A stretch of 64,000 bases of DNA from Bradyrhizobium monzae (GCF_021458635.1 NZ_JAIRDQ010000001.1:1426001-1490000); one strand, 5' to 3'; positions 18,044 through 27,636 are shown, counted from the stretch's first letter. A program made the numbers and translations. The notes: a model not told the origin generated them from the sequence alone.

Positions 18044-19555
18044 GTGACAAAAGACCAGCAAGCCAAGCGCAAGCCGGAAAATTGCGCCTTCGTCATTTTT
18101 GGCGTGACCGGCGACCTCACCCATCGCCTGGTGATGCCCTCGCTCTACAATCTCGCCGCCGAGCACCTGCTGCCGGAAAAGTTCTGCGTCGTCGGCGTGG
18201 CCCGCAAGGGCCAGTCGGATGACGAACTGCGCGACAGCCTGTTGAAGGGTCTGAAGCAATTCGCGACACGGCCCGTGGACGACGACATCGCCCGGAGGCT
18301 GCTGGAATGCCTGACCTTCGTCGAAGCCGATGCGAGGGACCCGGCCTCCTTCGATCGCTTGCGCGAACATCTGGATTCGCTGGAATGCGCACAAGACACG
18401 GGCGGCAATCGTCTGTTCTATCTGGCGACACCGCCCGCCGCATTCGCACCGACCGCGCGCGAGCTCGGCCGCACCGGCATGATGAAGGAGAACGGCGCCT
18501 GGCGGCGGCTGGTGATCGAAAAGCCGTTCGGCACCGATCTCGCATCGGCCAAGGCGCTGAATGCCGAACTGCTGAAGATCATGGAAGAGCACCAGATCTA
18601 CCGGATCGATCATTATCTCGGCAAGGAGACGGTTCAGAATATCCTAGTGCTGCGCTTTGCCAACGGCATGTTCGAGCCGATCTGGAATCGCAACCATATC
18701 GACCACATCCAGATCACGGTCGAGGAGAAGCTCGGTGTCGGCCATCGCGGCGGCTTCTACGATTCCACCGGCGCGCTGCGCGACATGGTGCCGAACCATT
18801 TGTTCCAGCTGATGTCGCTCGTTGCGATGGAGCCGCCAGCGCGTTTCGACGCCCATTCCGTGCGCTCCGAAAAGGCCGAGGTGCTCACCGCGATCCAGCA
18901 GCCGAGCCACGAAGACGCGCTGAGGAGCTCGGTGCGCGCACAATATCTCGCAGGCCGGATCGGCGACGACGAGATCCCGGACTATCGCAGGACCGAAGAC
19001 GTCAAGCCCGGCAGCACGACCGAGACCTATGTCGCGCTAAAATTGATGATCGACAATTGGCGCTGGGCCGGCGTGCCGTTCTATCTGCGCACCGGCAAGG
19101 CGCTGGGCCACAAGCGCACGGAAGTCGCGATCAAGTTCAAGCAGGCGCCGCTGTCGATGTTTTCGGGCACGACGGTCGACCGCCTTTCGCAAAACTTCCT
19201 CACCATCGGCATTGCGCCGACCGAGACCATCGAACTTCAGTTCAACGCCAAGATCCCGGGACCGAGCATCACCATCGACGGCGTCGAGATGAAGTTCAAA
19301 TATGGCGACTATTTCCGCGCCGATCCCTCGACCGGCTACGAGACGCTGATCTACGACTGCATGATCGGCGACAACATCCTGTTCCAGCGCGCCGACGGGG
19401 TCGAAGCCGGATGGCAGGCGGTGCAGCCATTCCTCGATGCCTGGAAGAACGCGGGCACCAATGGCATCGAGACCTATGAGGCCGGCAGCGACGGCCCGGC
19501 CTGCGCCGACGAACTGCTGCGGCGCGACGGCCGCAGCTGGCGGAAGTTTTCGTGA
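18044..19555 (+). CDS. zwf: Glucose-6-phosphate 1-dehydrogenase
   Basis: A 503-aa NADP-dependent enzyme oxidising glucose-6-phosphate to 6-phosphogluconolactone. Coenzyme motif FVIFGVTGDLTHRLVMPSL and active-site motif RIDHYLGKETVQN (about 187-199, with the substrate-binding His and Lys) are intact, as is EKPFGTDLASAKALN. It starts with GTG at 18044. The stop overlaps the pgl start by one base (TGATG), so the pathway's first two steps are translationally linked. Confidence 0.96.
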   Translation: MTKDQQAKRKPENCAFVIFGVTGDLTHRLVMPSLYNLAAEHLLPEKFCVVGVARKGQSDDELRDSLLKGLKQFATRPVDDDIARRLLECLTFVEADARDPASFDRLREHLDSLECAQDTGGNRLFYLATPPAAFAPTARELGRTGMMKENGAWRRLVIEKPFGTDLASAKALNAELLKIMEEHQIYRIDHYLGKETVQNILVLRFANGMFEPIWNRNHIDHIQITVEEKLGVGHRGGFYDSTGALRDMVPNHLFQLMSLVAMEPPARFDAHSVRSEKAEVLTAIQQPSHEDALRSSVRAQYLAGRIGDDEIPDYRRTEDVKPGSTTETYVALKLMIDNWRWAGVPFYLRTGKALGHKRTEVAIKFKQAPLSMFSGTTVDRLSQNFLTIGIAPTETIELQFNAKIPGPSITIDGVEMKFKYGDYFRADPSTGYETLIYDCMIGDNILFQRADGVEAGWQAVQPFLDAWKNAGTNGIETYEAGSDGPACADELLRRDGRSWRKFS

Positions 19556-20304
19556 TGGCAGCCGCCGATGAGCCGAAGCTGATCGTCGTCGCCGACGCGG
19601 AGGCCCTGGCGCAGGCGGCGGCCGACCGGGTGATGGCGCGGATTTCTGCCAATGCCGGCCGAATCGCAATCTGCCTGACCGGCGGCTCGAGCCCGAAGAA
19701 GCTCTATCAGCTGCTCGGCAGCGACGCCTGGCGTGACAAGATCCCTTGGGATCGCGTGCACTGGTTCATCGGCGACGAGCGTTTTGTCCCTGACAGCGAT
19801 CCCCTGAACAACATGACGATCGCCCGCACCACGTTTCTCGATCGGAATGCGCCGGCAGGTCATATCCATCCGATCCCGACCATGGCCGAAAACCCGGACA
19901 AGAGCGCCGAGGCCTATGCGCGCGAGCTAAAAGGCTTTTACGGCTCGGATCAACTCGATCCGGCGCGGCCGCTGTTCGATCTCGTCCTGATGGGTGCCGG
20001 CCCTGACGGCCACACCGCCTCGCTGTTTCCCGGCTATCCCGCCGTCGAGGAGACCGCACGCTGGGTCGTCGGCGTCCCCAAGGCCAATGTCGCGCCCTTT
20101 GTGCCGCGGGTCTCGCTGACGCTCCCTGCGCTGGCCTCCTGCCGCGAGATGCTGTTCGAGATTGCCGGGCATGACAAGCAGCCGATCTTGACGCGCCTCC
20201 TCAATGGCGAGACTCTGCCGGCCGTACGCGCGCGCTCGAATGGTGAGACCGTCTGGCTGGTCGACCAGGCCGCGCTTCCGGAGGGAATTCGTGGCGGGCG
20301 TTAA
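19555..20304 (+). CDS. pgl: 6-phosphogluconolactonase
   Basis: A 249-aa DevB/Pgl-family lactonase hydrolysing 6-phosphogluconolactone. Family motifs are AICLTGGSSPKKLYQLLG, VHWFIGDERFVPDSDPLNN and FDLVLMGAGPDGHTASLFPG. The ATG at 19555 overlaps the zwf stop; an in-frame GTG at 19552 is an alternative, both served by GGAAG at 19542. The 3' end overlaps the gntK start by 14 nt. Confidence 0.94.
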   Translation: MAAADEPKLIVVADAEALAQAAADRVMARISANAGRIAICLTGGSSPKKLYQLLGSDAWRDKIPWDRVHWFIGDERFVPDSDPLNNMTIARTTFLDRNAPAGHIHPIPTMAENPDKSAEAYARELKGFYGSDQLDPARPLFDLVLMGAGPDGHTASLFPGYPAVEETARWVVGVPKANVAPFVPRVSLTLPALASCREMLFEIAGHDKQPILTRLLNGETLPAVRARSNGETVWLVDQAALPEGIRGGR

Positions 20305-20848
20305 AGCACCTTGTGCGTTGATCGTGATGGGCGTGTCGGGTTCGGGCAAGAGCACGGTGGCGGAATTGCTCGGCAGGCGGCTCGGCTGGCGGTTCGAGGA
20401 CGGCGACAGCTTTCACCCCAAGAGCAATGTCGAGAAAATGAAGGCCGGCCATCCCCTCACCGATCAGGACCGCTGGCCCTGGCTCAACGCCATCGCCGAC
20501 GAGATCGCACGGGTCTGCAACAAGGGCGAGCACGTCATCATCGCCTGTTCGGCGCTCAAGCACACCTATCGCGACGTGCTGCTGCGCGGACGCGACGACG
20601 TGCGCTTCGTGTTCCTGAAGGGCACGCAGGAGCTGATCGCCGACCGGCTCGCGCACCGCAAGGGCCATTTCATGCCGCCCGGGCTCCTGACCAGCCAGTT
20701 CAACACGCTGGAGCCGCCCGAGGCGAGCGAGCACGTCATCACGGCGTCGATCGACGAATCGGTCGAGGCGATCGTGGACGGCATCGTGCGGCAGTTGAAA
20801 ATCGACGGCGGGAAAAGCAGGGCCAAGGAACCCAGGGCGCAGCCATGA
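20291..20848 (+). CDS. gntK: Gluconokinase
   Basis: A 185-aa GntK-type kinase that makes 6-phosphogluconate from gluconate. It carries the P-loop MGVSGSGKSTVAELLGRRL and the substrate segment FEDGDSFHPKSNVEKMKAGHPLTDQDRWPWL, split here only for display. I chose GTG 20291 because GAGGGA precedes it and the family N-terminus starts there; the frame is open further upstream inside pgl. It feeds gluconate into the same gnd reaction. It overlaps the next gene by ATGA. Confidence 0.92.
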   Translation: MAGVKAPCALIVMGVSGSGKSTVAELLGRRLGWRFEDGDSFHPKSNVEKMKAGHPLTDQDRWPWLNAIADEIARVCNKGEHVIIACSALKHTYRDVLLRGRDDVRFVFLKGTQELIADRLAHRKGHFMPPGLLTSQFNTLEPPEASEHVITASIDESVEAIVDGIVRQLKIDGGKSRAKEPRAQP

Positions 20849-21657
20849 CGAAAATCTCACTGGTCGTTTCCGACGTCGACGGTACCCTGCTGACGAAGGA
20901 CAAGACGCTGACCGAGCGCGCGCGGTCCGCGGTGCAGCGGCTGCACCAGGCCGGCATCGGCTTCACCATCACCTCCAGCCGGCCTGCGATCGGCATGCGC
21001 TTTTTGATCGAGCCGCTGGCGCTGTGGCTGCCGGTCGGCCCGTTCAACGGCTCCTCGATCGTCGATCCCGAGATGAAACCGGTCGAGCAGCATTTGATCC
21101 CGAAAAGCGCGGCCGAGCGCAGCTTGCAGATCCTCCGCGAGTTCGGCGCCGACATCTGGCTGTTCACCTACGACAAATGGCTGATCGACAACCCGACCGG
21201 CAAATATGTCGCGCATGAGCAGCATACGATCCGCTCCGAGCCGACCATCGTGAGCGACTTTACGCCGTACCTCGCCAGCGCTTGCAAGATCGTCGGCGCC
21301 AGCGCCGATGCGGCGGGCCTCGAGGCCTGCGAGAAGGCGATGCAGCAGGCGCTCGGCAGCGAGGCCACGGCGGTCCGCTCGCAGACCTATTATCTCGACA
21401 TCACCCCGCCTGGCTTCGACAAAGGCACCTTCGTGCAGGCCATGGCCAAGCGGCTGGGCATCTCCACCGACGCGGTCGCCACCATCGGCGACATGCAGAA
21501 CGACCTCGCGATGTTCCGCGTCAGCGGCACCTCGATCGCCATGGGCAACGCCACCGACAGCGTCAAGGAGCAGGCGACGAACGTCACCGCGACCAACGAA
21601 CAGGACGGTTTTGCCGAGGCGATGGAGATGATCTTGAAGCGGAACGGGGTCGCTTAA
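20845..21657 (+). CDS. HAD-superfamily (Cof-type) phosphatase
   Basis: A 270-aa HAD hydrolase of the Cof/YbiV type. It has the nucleophile motif LVVSDVDGTLLTKDKTLTERA, motif II ITSSRPAIGM, and the metal motif TIGDMQNDLAMF near the C-terminus with a C2 cap between them. Likely a sugar-phosphate phosphatase; the position at the end of the tal-pgi/gnd/zwf/pgl/gntK operon supports this but does not show the substrate. Its start overlaps gntK (ATGA), and its stop lies 1 nt from the convergent GH15 gene. Confidence 0.88.
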   Translation: MTKISLVVSDVDGTLLTKDKTLTERARSAVQRLHQAGIGFTITSSRPAIGMRFLIEPLALWLPVGPFNGSSIVDPEMKPVEQHLIPKSAAERSLQILREFGADIWLFTYDKWLIDNPTGKYVAHEQHTIRSEPTIVSDFTPYLASACKIVGASADAAGLEACEKAMQQALGSEATAVRSQTYYLDITPPGFDKGTFVQAMAKRLGISTDAVATIGDMQNDLAMFRVSGTSIAMGNATDSVKEQATNVTATNEQDGFAEAMEMILKRNGVA

Positions 21658-21658
21658 G

Positions 21659-23464
21659 TCACGGCTTCGACCGCTGCATCGCCGGCTTCTCGCTGCCGTG
21701 CCTCGCCGCCGAGAGGTTGTGCGCGGTGTTGATCAGCGCGATGTGGGTCAGCGCCTGCGGGAAATTGCCGGTCTGGCGGCGCGCGACGGAATCATATTCC
21801 TCGGCCAATAGCCCGACGTCGTTCGCAAGCGCCGCCACGCGATCGAACAGCGCCTGCGCCTTGTCGAGATCGCCCGCGAGCACATGAGCGTCGGCCAGCC
21901 ACAGCGTGCAGGCCAGGAACGCGCCCTCGATCGGCTGCTTCTCCTCGGAGATCTCGCGCGGATCGTGCCGCAGCACGAAACCGTCGCGCATCATGTGCCT
22001 TTCGACCGCTGCGATGGTGCCGCAGATGCGCGGATCGTCCGCAGGCAGGAAGCCGACCGCCGGCAGCAGCAGCACGCTGGCATCAAGCAGCTTTGAACCA
22101 TAGGATTCGACGAAGGCGTTCTCCTCCGCATCAAAACCCCTGTTGCAGACGTCGCGGTGAATGGCCTCGCGCAGGGTGCGCCAATGCAGCAGCGGCGCCT
22201 TGAAGCCGAACGTCTCGGCGCTCTTGATGCCACGGTCGAAGGCGACCCAGGTCATGACCTTGGAGAAGACGTAGTGCCGGGGCTCGCCGCGCCGCTCCCA
22301 GATGCCGTGGTCGGGTTGGTCCCAGGCTTCGGCGAGATGCTGGACCACCGCGCATTCCAGCGCCCAGGTCGCTTCATCGTCGAGCTTCAACCTGGCCATG
22401 CGCGACTGGTGGAAGGCGTCGATCAATTCACCGTAGACGTCGAGCTGAAGCTGGGCATGCGCGGCATTGCCGACGCGTACCGGCTGCGCGCCCTCATAGC
22501 CATCGAGCCAGCCGGCCTCCCATTCCAAAAGCCGCCGCTGGCCCCAGATGCCGTACATGATCTGCATGTTCGCCGGCGAGCCGGCGGCCGCGCGCAGCAG
22601 CCAATTGTGCCAGGCCGAGGCTTCCTCGGTGTAGCCCGAATTCATCAGCGCCAGCAGCGTGAAGGTCGCATCGCGCAGCCAGCAGAAGCGGTAGTCCCAA
22701 TTCCTGGCGCCACCGAGCTTCTCCGGCAGCGACGTGGTCGGCGCCGCGACGATGCCGCCGGTCGGTCCAAAGGTCAGCGCCTTCAGCGTGATCAGCGAGC
22801 GCATGACGAGGTCGCGATACTCGCCATCATGCGTGGAGCGGCTGCTCCACTCTTTCCAGAATTTCTCCGTCTCCTGCAGCGCAATCTCCGGGTCGACCGG
22901 CGCGGGCGGATCGAGATGCGAGGGGCCATAGGTCAGCACGAACGGCACGGTCGCGCCGGCTTTGACCTCGAAATCGGAGACGGTGGTCAGGTCTTCGCCG
23001 CGCGTCTCGACCGGCGTGCGCAGCACCGTCATGTCTTGACCGGCGACCGCCAGCAGCGAATGGTCGATCCGCCGCACCCAGGGAATGTCGACGCCGAAGC
23101 CGAAACGGATCACGAGCTCCATCCGCATCTTCACGGTGCCCGTGAGGCCGCGCACCAGCCGCACGATGTCGGAGGCCTTGCCGCGCGGCGGCATGAAGTC
23201 GATCAGCGAGACGGCGCCGTCCCTGGTCTCAAAGCGCGTTTCGAGGATGAGGGTATCACCGAGATAGCGGCGGGAAATGGTGGTGATCTCGTCGCTCGGC
23301 GCGACCAGCCAGCGGCCGTTCTTGTGCGTGCCGAGGATCGCGGCGAAACATGCGTCGGAATCGAAGGCCGGCCAGCACAGCCAGTCGATCGAGCCGTTGC
23401 GCCCGACCAGCGCTGCGGTCTCGCAGTCGCCGATCAACGCATAGTCCTCGATCTTCTCTGACAA
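21659..23464 (-). CDS. Glycoside hydrolase family 15 protein
   Basis: A 601-aa GH15 (glucoamylase/trehalase-like) protein without signal peptide, so cytoplasmic. N-terminal beta domain starts IEDYALIGDCETAALVGRNGSIDWLCWPAFDS. The (alpha/alpha)6 barrel shows NWDYRFCWLRDATFTLLALM and the C-terminal LLAEEYDSVARRQTGNFPQALTH with the catalytic base Glu. Related proteins include glucoamylases and trehalases, so it may hydrolyse either the alpha-glucan or the trehalose made by the neighbouring operon. It follows malQ by 31 nt on the same strand. Confidence 0.88.
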   Translation of the reverse strand: MSEKIEDYALIGDCETAALVGRNGSIDWLCWPAFDSDACFAAILGTHKNGRWLVAPSDEITTISRRYLGDTLILETRFETRDGAVSLIDFMPPRGKASDIVRLVRGLTGTVKMRMELVIRFGFGVDIPWVRRIDHSLLAVAGQDMTVLRTPVETRGEDLTTVSDFEVKAGATVPFVLTYGPSHLDPPAPVDPEIALQETEKFWKEWSSRSTHDGEYRDLVMRSLITLKALTFGPTGGIVAAPTTSLPEKLGGARNWDYRFCWLRDATFTLLALMNSGYTEEASAWHNWLLRAAAGSPANMQIMYGIWGQRRLLEWEAGWLDGYEGAQPVRVGNAAHAQLQLDVYGELIDAFHQSRMARLKLDDEATWALECAVVQHLAEAWDQPDHGIWERRGEPRHYVFSKVMTWVAFDRGIKSAETFGFKAPLLHWRTLREAIHRDVCNRGFDAEENAFVESYGSKLLDASVLLLPAVGFLPADDPRICGTIAAVERHMMRDGFVLRHDPREISEEKQPIEGAFLACTLWLADAHVLAGDLDKAQALFDRVAALANDVGLLAEEYDSVARRQTGNFPQALTHIALINTAHNLSAARHGSEKPAMQRSKP

Positions 23465-23495
23465 TGTCGTGCGAGCCTGAGTAATCCTCAGGCCA

Positions 23496-25475
23496 TCAAC
23501 TCCCGCCAGGCAGCGAACGTTCCCGTGTCGCGGCCTTCAAAGCCGCGAGATCGACCTTCGAGGCGATCTTGTCCAGCGCAACAGGCAGACGCTGGCGCCA
23601 GTTCGGATGCTCGTCGATCGTACCGGGAATGTTGGGCTGGTCGATCACGCCGAGCAGGTCCTCCATCGACACCGCGAGCAGCCGCGACGGCGTGCGCGAC
23701 AGGAAGGCGAGCACCGAATAGAGATCGTTGGCGTTGATGCCGTTCTGGCGCAGGATCTGGTCGAGCCCGCCGAGCGCATTCCAGCGCGCCTGGTCGTCCT
23801 CGCCGGGATCGAGCCCGAGCGACAGCTTCATCCTGAGATCGCTGAAGGAGCGCCAACCCGCATAGGTGCAGAGATCATGCGTGTTCAGCGTGACCAGCGC
23901 GTTGGGCCGGTAGTGGTCGATATTGCGGAAATGGCCGGCATCGTCGCGCTCGAACATCATGACGAGATAGGACCAGATGCCGAAATCCTGCATGGTCTCG
24001 CGAAAACCTTCCGGCACGGTGCCGAGGTCTTCGCCGATCACGATGCATTTATGGGTGACGCTCTCGCGCACGACCGCGGCCAGCAGCGCCTCGAGCGGCA
24101 TCTGCACATAGGCGCCGTTGTCGGGCTTGAAGCCGCGCGGCACCAGGTAAAGCCGCTTCAGTCCCAGCACGTGATCGAGCCGGATGGCGCCGGCATGGCG
24201 CATCGAGGCGGCCACCATGTTGGCAAACGGCACGAAGGATTGCGCCTCCAGGCCGCCTGCGTTGAAGCCCGCGAGGCCCCAATCCTGTCCGACGGTGTTG
24301 AGCACGTCCGGCGGCGCGCCGACCGCAAGGTGGCGGGAGATCGCGGCCTGCTCGTTCCAGGCATCGAAGCCGTTGGACTGTACGCCGACGGCAACGTCGA
24401 GATAGAGCCCGACGCGCATGCCGAGCTCGGCCGACAGCTCCTTGGCGGCGCGCAATTGCGAATCTGCGGTCCATTGCACGAATTCGACGAACTCGACCTC
24501 GTGCTTGTCCGCGCCATTGCGCAATTCAGCGCATTTGGCATCGTCCGGCTGCCGCCATTCCACCGGCCATTCCCACCACGGCGTCGCGAAACGATGCCGC
24601 AACACCTCGAAGCAGGCAAAGCGCGACAACAACGGCCCCCGGTCGGCGCGGAAGGCGCCAAACTGGTTGCGGCGGACCCCGCTCGCGGTTTTCACGAAAC
24701 TGTCAAAGGCGGCGCGCAAGCCCAGCCATTTCAGCCCCGCCATATCGGCATAAGGGACACGATCACCTTCGCGCAGCCGCGCGGCGGTCGTGCCCGCGTC
24801 CGGGATGAGGTCTGCCGAAAATTCCGGGATGGCCTCGACGTCGATATAGAGCGGATTGAGAAACAGCCGGCTGTTCGGCGAATAGGGGCTGCAATCGGCC
24901 GGATGATCGTCGAACAGGACATGCAGCGGATTGAGTCCGACGCCGTCGGCGCCCAATTGCCTGGCGAGCCTGACCAGGCCGGCGAGATCGGTGAAATCGC
25001 CGATGCCCCAATTGCGATCCGAGCGGACGCTGTAAAGCTGCACGGCGAGGAGCCAGCCGCGGTCGAAATCGCCGCCAAAGGCGCGCTCGGGTGCCACGAT
25101 CATCGGCACCTCTTCCGCCTCGCCTTTCGCATCGGTCAGCGTCAGCCGGTGATAGCCGAGCGGCAGGCCGTCGGGCCATGCGATCACCGGCTCGCGCGTC
25201 TCGCCTTGCGCGATCACATCAGGCTTGCCGCTGGTTTGGCCGTCGCCGGTGATCTTCCATTGCAGCGGCGCCGCGCCGATGGCCGCGAGCTCGGTGCGCG
25301 GATTGCCCAGCGCGCGAACCACGACAGGTCCGCTGACGAAGCGGTAGACCCGCTTCTCCGGCAGGGCGTCGAGGATGGATTTGAGCGCCTCGGGCGCGGT
25401 GACCCGCAGCTTTCCGAGGGCATCGACGAATTCGGATTGAACGCCCTTGATCCGGGCTTGGGCTAAAAGGTCCAT
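23496..25475 (-). CDS. malQ: 4-alpha-glucanotransferase
   Basis: A GH77 amylomaltase (659 aa from ATG 25475; an in-frame ATG at 25493 is possible). It moves maltodextrin segments between chains. The three catalytic acids are visible: Asp in AIRLDHVLGLKRLYLVPRG, Glu in CIVIGEDLGTVPEGFRETM, Asp in LVTLNTHDLCTYAGWR. It diverges from the glgE operon and is co-directional with the GH15 gene, so this pair would degrade or remodel glucans built by the other arm. Confidence 0.93.
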   Translation of the reverse strand: MDLLAQARIKGVQSEFVDALGKLRVTAPEALKSILDALPEKRVYRFVSGPVVVRALGNPRTELAAIGAAPLQWKITGDGQTSGKPDVIAQGETREPVIAWPDGLPLGYHRLTLTDAKGEAEEVPMIVAPERAFGGDFDRGWLLAVQLYSVRSDRNWGIGDFTDLAGLVRLARQLGADGVGLNPLHVLFDDHPADCSPYSPNSRLFLNPLYIDVEAIPEFSADLIPDAGTTAARLREGDRVPYADMAGLKWLGLRAAFDSFVKTASGVRRNQFGAFRADRGPLLSRFACFEVLRHRFATPWWEWPVEWRQPDDAKCAELRNGADKHEVEFVEFVQWTADSQLRAAKELSAELGMRVGLYLDVAVGVQSNGFDAWNEQAAISRHLAVGAPPDVLNTVGQDWGLAGFNAGGLEAQSFVPFANMVAASMRHAGAIRLDHVLGLKRLYLVPRGFKPDNGAYVQMPLEALLAAVVRESVTHKCIVIGEDLGTVPEGFRETMQDFGIWSYLVMMFERDDAGHFRNIDHYRPNALVTLNTHDLCTYAGWRSFSDLRMKLSLGLDPGEDDQARWNALGGLDQILRQNGINANDLYSVLAFLSRTPSRLLAVSMEDLLGVIDQPNIPGTIDEHPNWRQRLPVALDKIASKVDLAALKAATRERSLPGGS

Positions 25476-25553
25476 TCGGCACGCAGCTTGCAAGCCATTC
25501 TCAGGCCGGGGGCATCGATTTTAACGTGGTCGCAGAAGAGGTTAGTCGCACTT

Positions 25554-25579
25554 AACTCACAAACCGCGCCTCCCGTTCC
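25554..25579 (-). promoter_or_regulatory. Possible EcfG-like promoter of malQ
   Basis: Minus strand GGAAC (25579-25575), 17 nt, AGTT (25557-25554). The -10 differs from CGTT in one base. The -35 box forms a dyad with that of the divergent candidate for glgE (GTTCC-N4-GGAAC, 25575-25588). Confidence 0.4.
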
Positions 25580-25583
25580 CAGG

Positions 25584-25609
25584 GGAACCAATGACACACA
25601 AGCGGCATT
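25584..25609 (+). promoter_or_regulatory. Possible EcfG-like promoter of the glgE/treS operon
   Basis: Plus strand GGAAC (25584-25588), 17 nt, CATT (25606-25609), 70 nt before the proposed GTG start. One mismatch to the EcfG -10 (CGTT). Supported mainly by the paired arrangement with the malQ candidate. Confidence 0.4.
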
Positions 25610-25679
25610 CTATATAGGTATCAAGCGTAGGTTCCCGACAAGGGAAACGGGCCCCTGCATTCTTGTCAATGGCATCACC

Positions 25680-27626
25680 GTGAACAAGACAATTCAAACT
25701 GTCGAGAGTGCCGCTTCAGGCAGCGCTTTCCTCATCGAAGATATCTATCCGTTAATCGACGGCGGCCGTTTCGCCGTGAAGCGGATCGCGGGCGATCGCA
25801 TAGAGGTGTGGGCCGACATCTACCGCGACGGCGACGCCACCATCAGCGCCGCGCTGATCTGGCGCGGCGAGCAGGAGCGCGAATGGCGGCGCGAGATCAT
25901 GATCCATCATGGCGATGACCGCTGGTCCGGTGCGTTCGTGCCGACAGAGCCCGGCCAATATGTCTACGCCATCGAAGCCTGGACCGACGAATTCGCCACC
26001 TGGCGCCACGGGCTCGAGCGCAAGCAGCTGTCCGGCGGCGATGTCACGCTGGATGCGATCGAGGGCGCGGGCCTGTTGACCAAGGCGCATGGTGCGCGGC
26101 AGGACGCCGCGGCCGTGATCGTCAGGCAATGCGAAAACTATCTCGGCAGCGGCGATGTCGCTCCGCTGCTTGCGACCGAACTGAGCGAGGCCATGGCCGA
26201 GAGCCAGGCGCGACCCGACCTGACCCGCTCGGCGAACTTCCCGCTGATCATCGACCGCGACAGAGCGCGCTTCGGCGCCTGGTATCAGATGATGCCGCGC
26301 AGCCAGAGCCGGGTCGCCGGCCAGCACGGCACGCTTCGCGACTGCATCGCGCGCGTGCCTGACATCGCCGCGATGGGCTTTGACGTGCTGTATTTCACGC
26401 CGATCCACCCGATCGGCCACACCCGCCGCAAAGGCCGCAACAATGCTGCCGTCGCAACCGAGGGCGAGCCCGGCTCGCCCTATGCGATCGGCGCTACCGA
26501 GGGTGGGCACGATACGCTGCATCCTGAACTCGGCACCATTGAGGATTTCCGTGCGCTGGTCGCGACCTGCCTCGAATACGGCCTCGAGGTCGCGCTCGAT
26601 TTCGCCGTGCAATGCTCGCCGGATCATCCCTGGCTGACGCAGCACCCGGAATGGTTCAAATGGCGGCCGGACCGTTCGGTGCGGACGGCGGACGGCCCGT
26701 ATTCGGATATCGTAATCCCCGATTTCGCCTCCGTCGACCGGATTGGCCTGTGGAACGCGTTTCGCGATGCCATGCTGTTCTGGATCGACCACGGCGTCAC
26801 CATCTTCGCGATTGACAATCACGATACCGCGCCATTGCCGTTCTGGGAGTGGCTGATCCGCGACATTCGCCTGCGGCATCCCGAGGTGATCCTGTTCTCC
26901 AAGACCTTTGCGCGACCAAAGCTGATGAAGGGGCTCGCCAAGCTCGGCTTCGCGCAGTCGTTCAGCTATTTCCCCTGGCGCACGACGAAGGCGGAGCTGG
27001 AGCAATATCTCGGCGAGCTCTCGCACTATCCCGAGCGGGACTTCTATCGGGCTAACCTGTTCGCCAACACGCCGGACCTGCTGCCCTATCATCTCCAGAG
27101 TGGCGAAGCCTGGATGTTCAAGTCGCGTGTTGCGTTGGCGGCAACGCTATCGGGCAATTACGGCCTCTATAGCGGGTTCGAACTGCTCGAGCACGAAGCC
27201 GTCCCCGGCCGCGAGGAATATCAGGATTCCGAGAAGTACCAGATCCGCCAGCGCGACTGGGACAAGCCCGGCAACATCAAGCCCTACATCACCGCGCTCA
27301 ATCGCATCCGCAACGACAACGCGGCGCTGCAGCAGACCACAAATTTACGCTTCCTCGGCATCGACGACGGCGAGATCATCGCCTTCGCCAAGGAAGCAGC
27401 CGAACCGGCCAACACCATTGTCGCGGCCATCGCCCTCTCGCGCCATGCGCGCGAGAGCTGGTTGCCGCTCGGCGACCTCACCATCGACGTCGGCGGCGAA
27501 CGCCGCCACGTCACCACCCTCGAAAATCTCATGACAGGCGAACAGTCCCGCATCGAATGGGGCGGGATCAGGTTGCGTATCGATCCCGACCGCGATCCCG
27601 CCCTGCTGTTCCGCTGCCTGGCGTAA
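25680..27626 (+). CDS. glgE: GlgE-like maltosyltransferase homologue with altered catalytic site
   Basis: A 648-aa GH13 protein aligned over its length with alpha-1,4-glucan:maltose-1-phosphate maltosyltransferase (N-terminal GRFAVKRIAGDRIEVWADIYRDG, FTPIHPIGHTRRKGRNN, YGLEVALDFAVQCSPDHPWL, NTPDLLPYHLQ, ALAATLSGNYGLYSGFELLE). The nucleophile Asp379 is kept, but the usual FRVDNPHTKP reads FAIDNHDTAP, the acid/base Glu of the usual SEAFTRP is Lys408 (SKTFARP), and the usual NPPKKY phosphate segment is shortened (ADGPYSDI, 337-344). Normal M1P transfer therefore looks unlikely. The frame is undamaged. GTG 25680 starts the conserved N-terminus, though no strong SD precedes it. First gene of a six-gene trehalose/glycogen operon. 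Confidence 0.85.
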   Translation: MNKTIQTVESAASGSAFLIEDIYPLIDGGRFAVKRIAGDRIEVWADIYRDGDATISAALIWRGEQEREWRREIMIHHGDDRWSGAFVPTEPGQYVYAIEAWTDEFATWRHGLERKQLSGGDVTLDAIEGAGLLTKAHGARQDAAAVIVRQCENYLGSGDVAPLLATELSEAMAESQARPDLTRSANFPLIIDRDRARFGAWYQMMPRSQSRVAGQHGTLRDCIARVPDIAAMGFDVLYFTPIHPIGHTRRKGRNNAAVATEGEPGSPYAIGATEGGHDTLHPELGTIEDFRALVATCLEYGLEVALDFAVQCSPDHPWLTQHPEWFKWRPDRSVRTADGPYSDIVIPDFASVDRIGLWNAFRDAMLFWIDHGVTIFAIDNHDTAPLPFWEWLIRDIRLRHPEVILFSKTFARPKLMKGLAKLGFAQSFSYFPWRTTKAELEQYLGELSHYPERDFYRANLFANTPDLLPYHLQSGEAWMFKSRVALAATLSGNYGLYSGFELLEHEAVPGREEYQDSEKYQIRQRDWDKPGNIKPYITALNRIRNDNAALQQTTNLRFLGIDDGEIIAFAKEAAEPANTIVAAIALSRHARESWLPLGDLTIDVGGERRHVTTLENLMTGEQSRIEWGGIRLRIDPDRDPALLFRCLA

Positions 27627-27636
27627 GGATCAGGCC

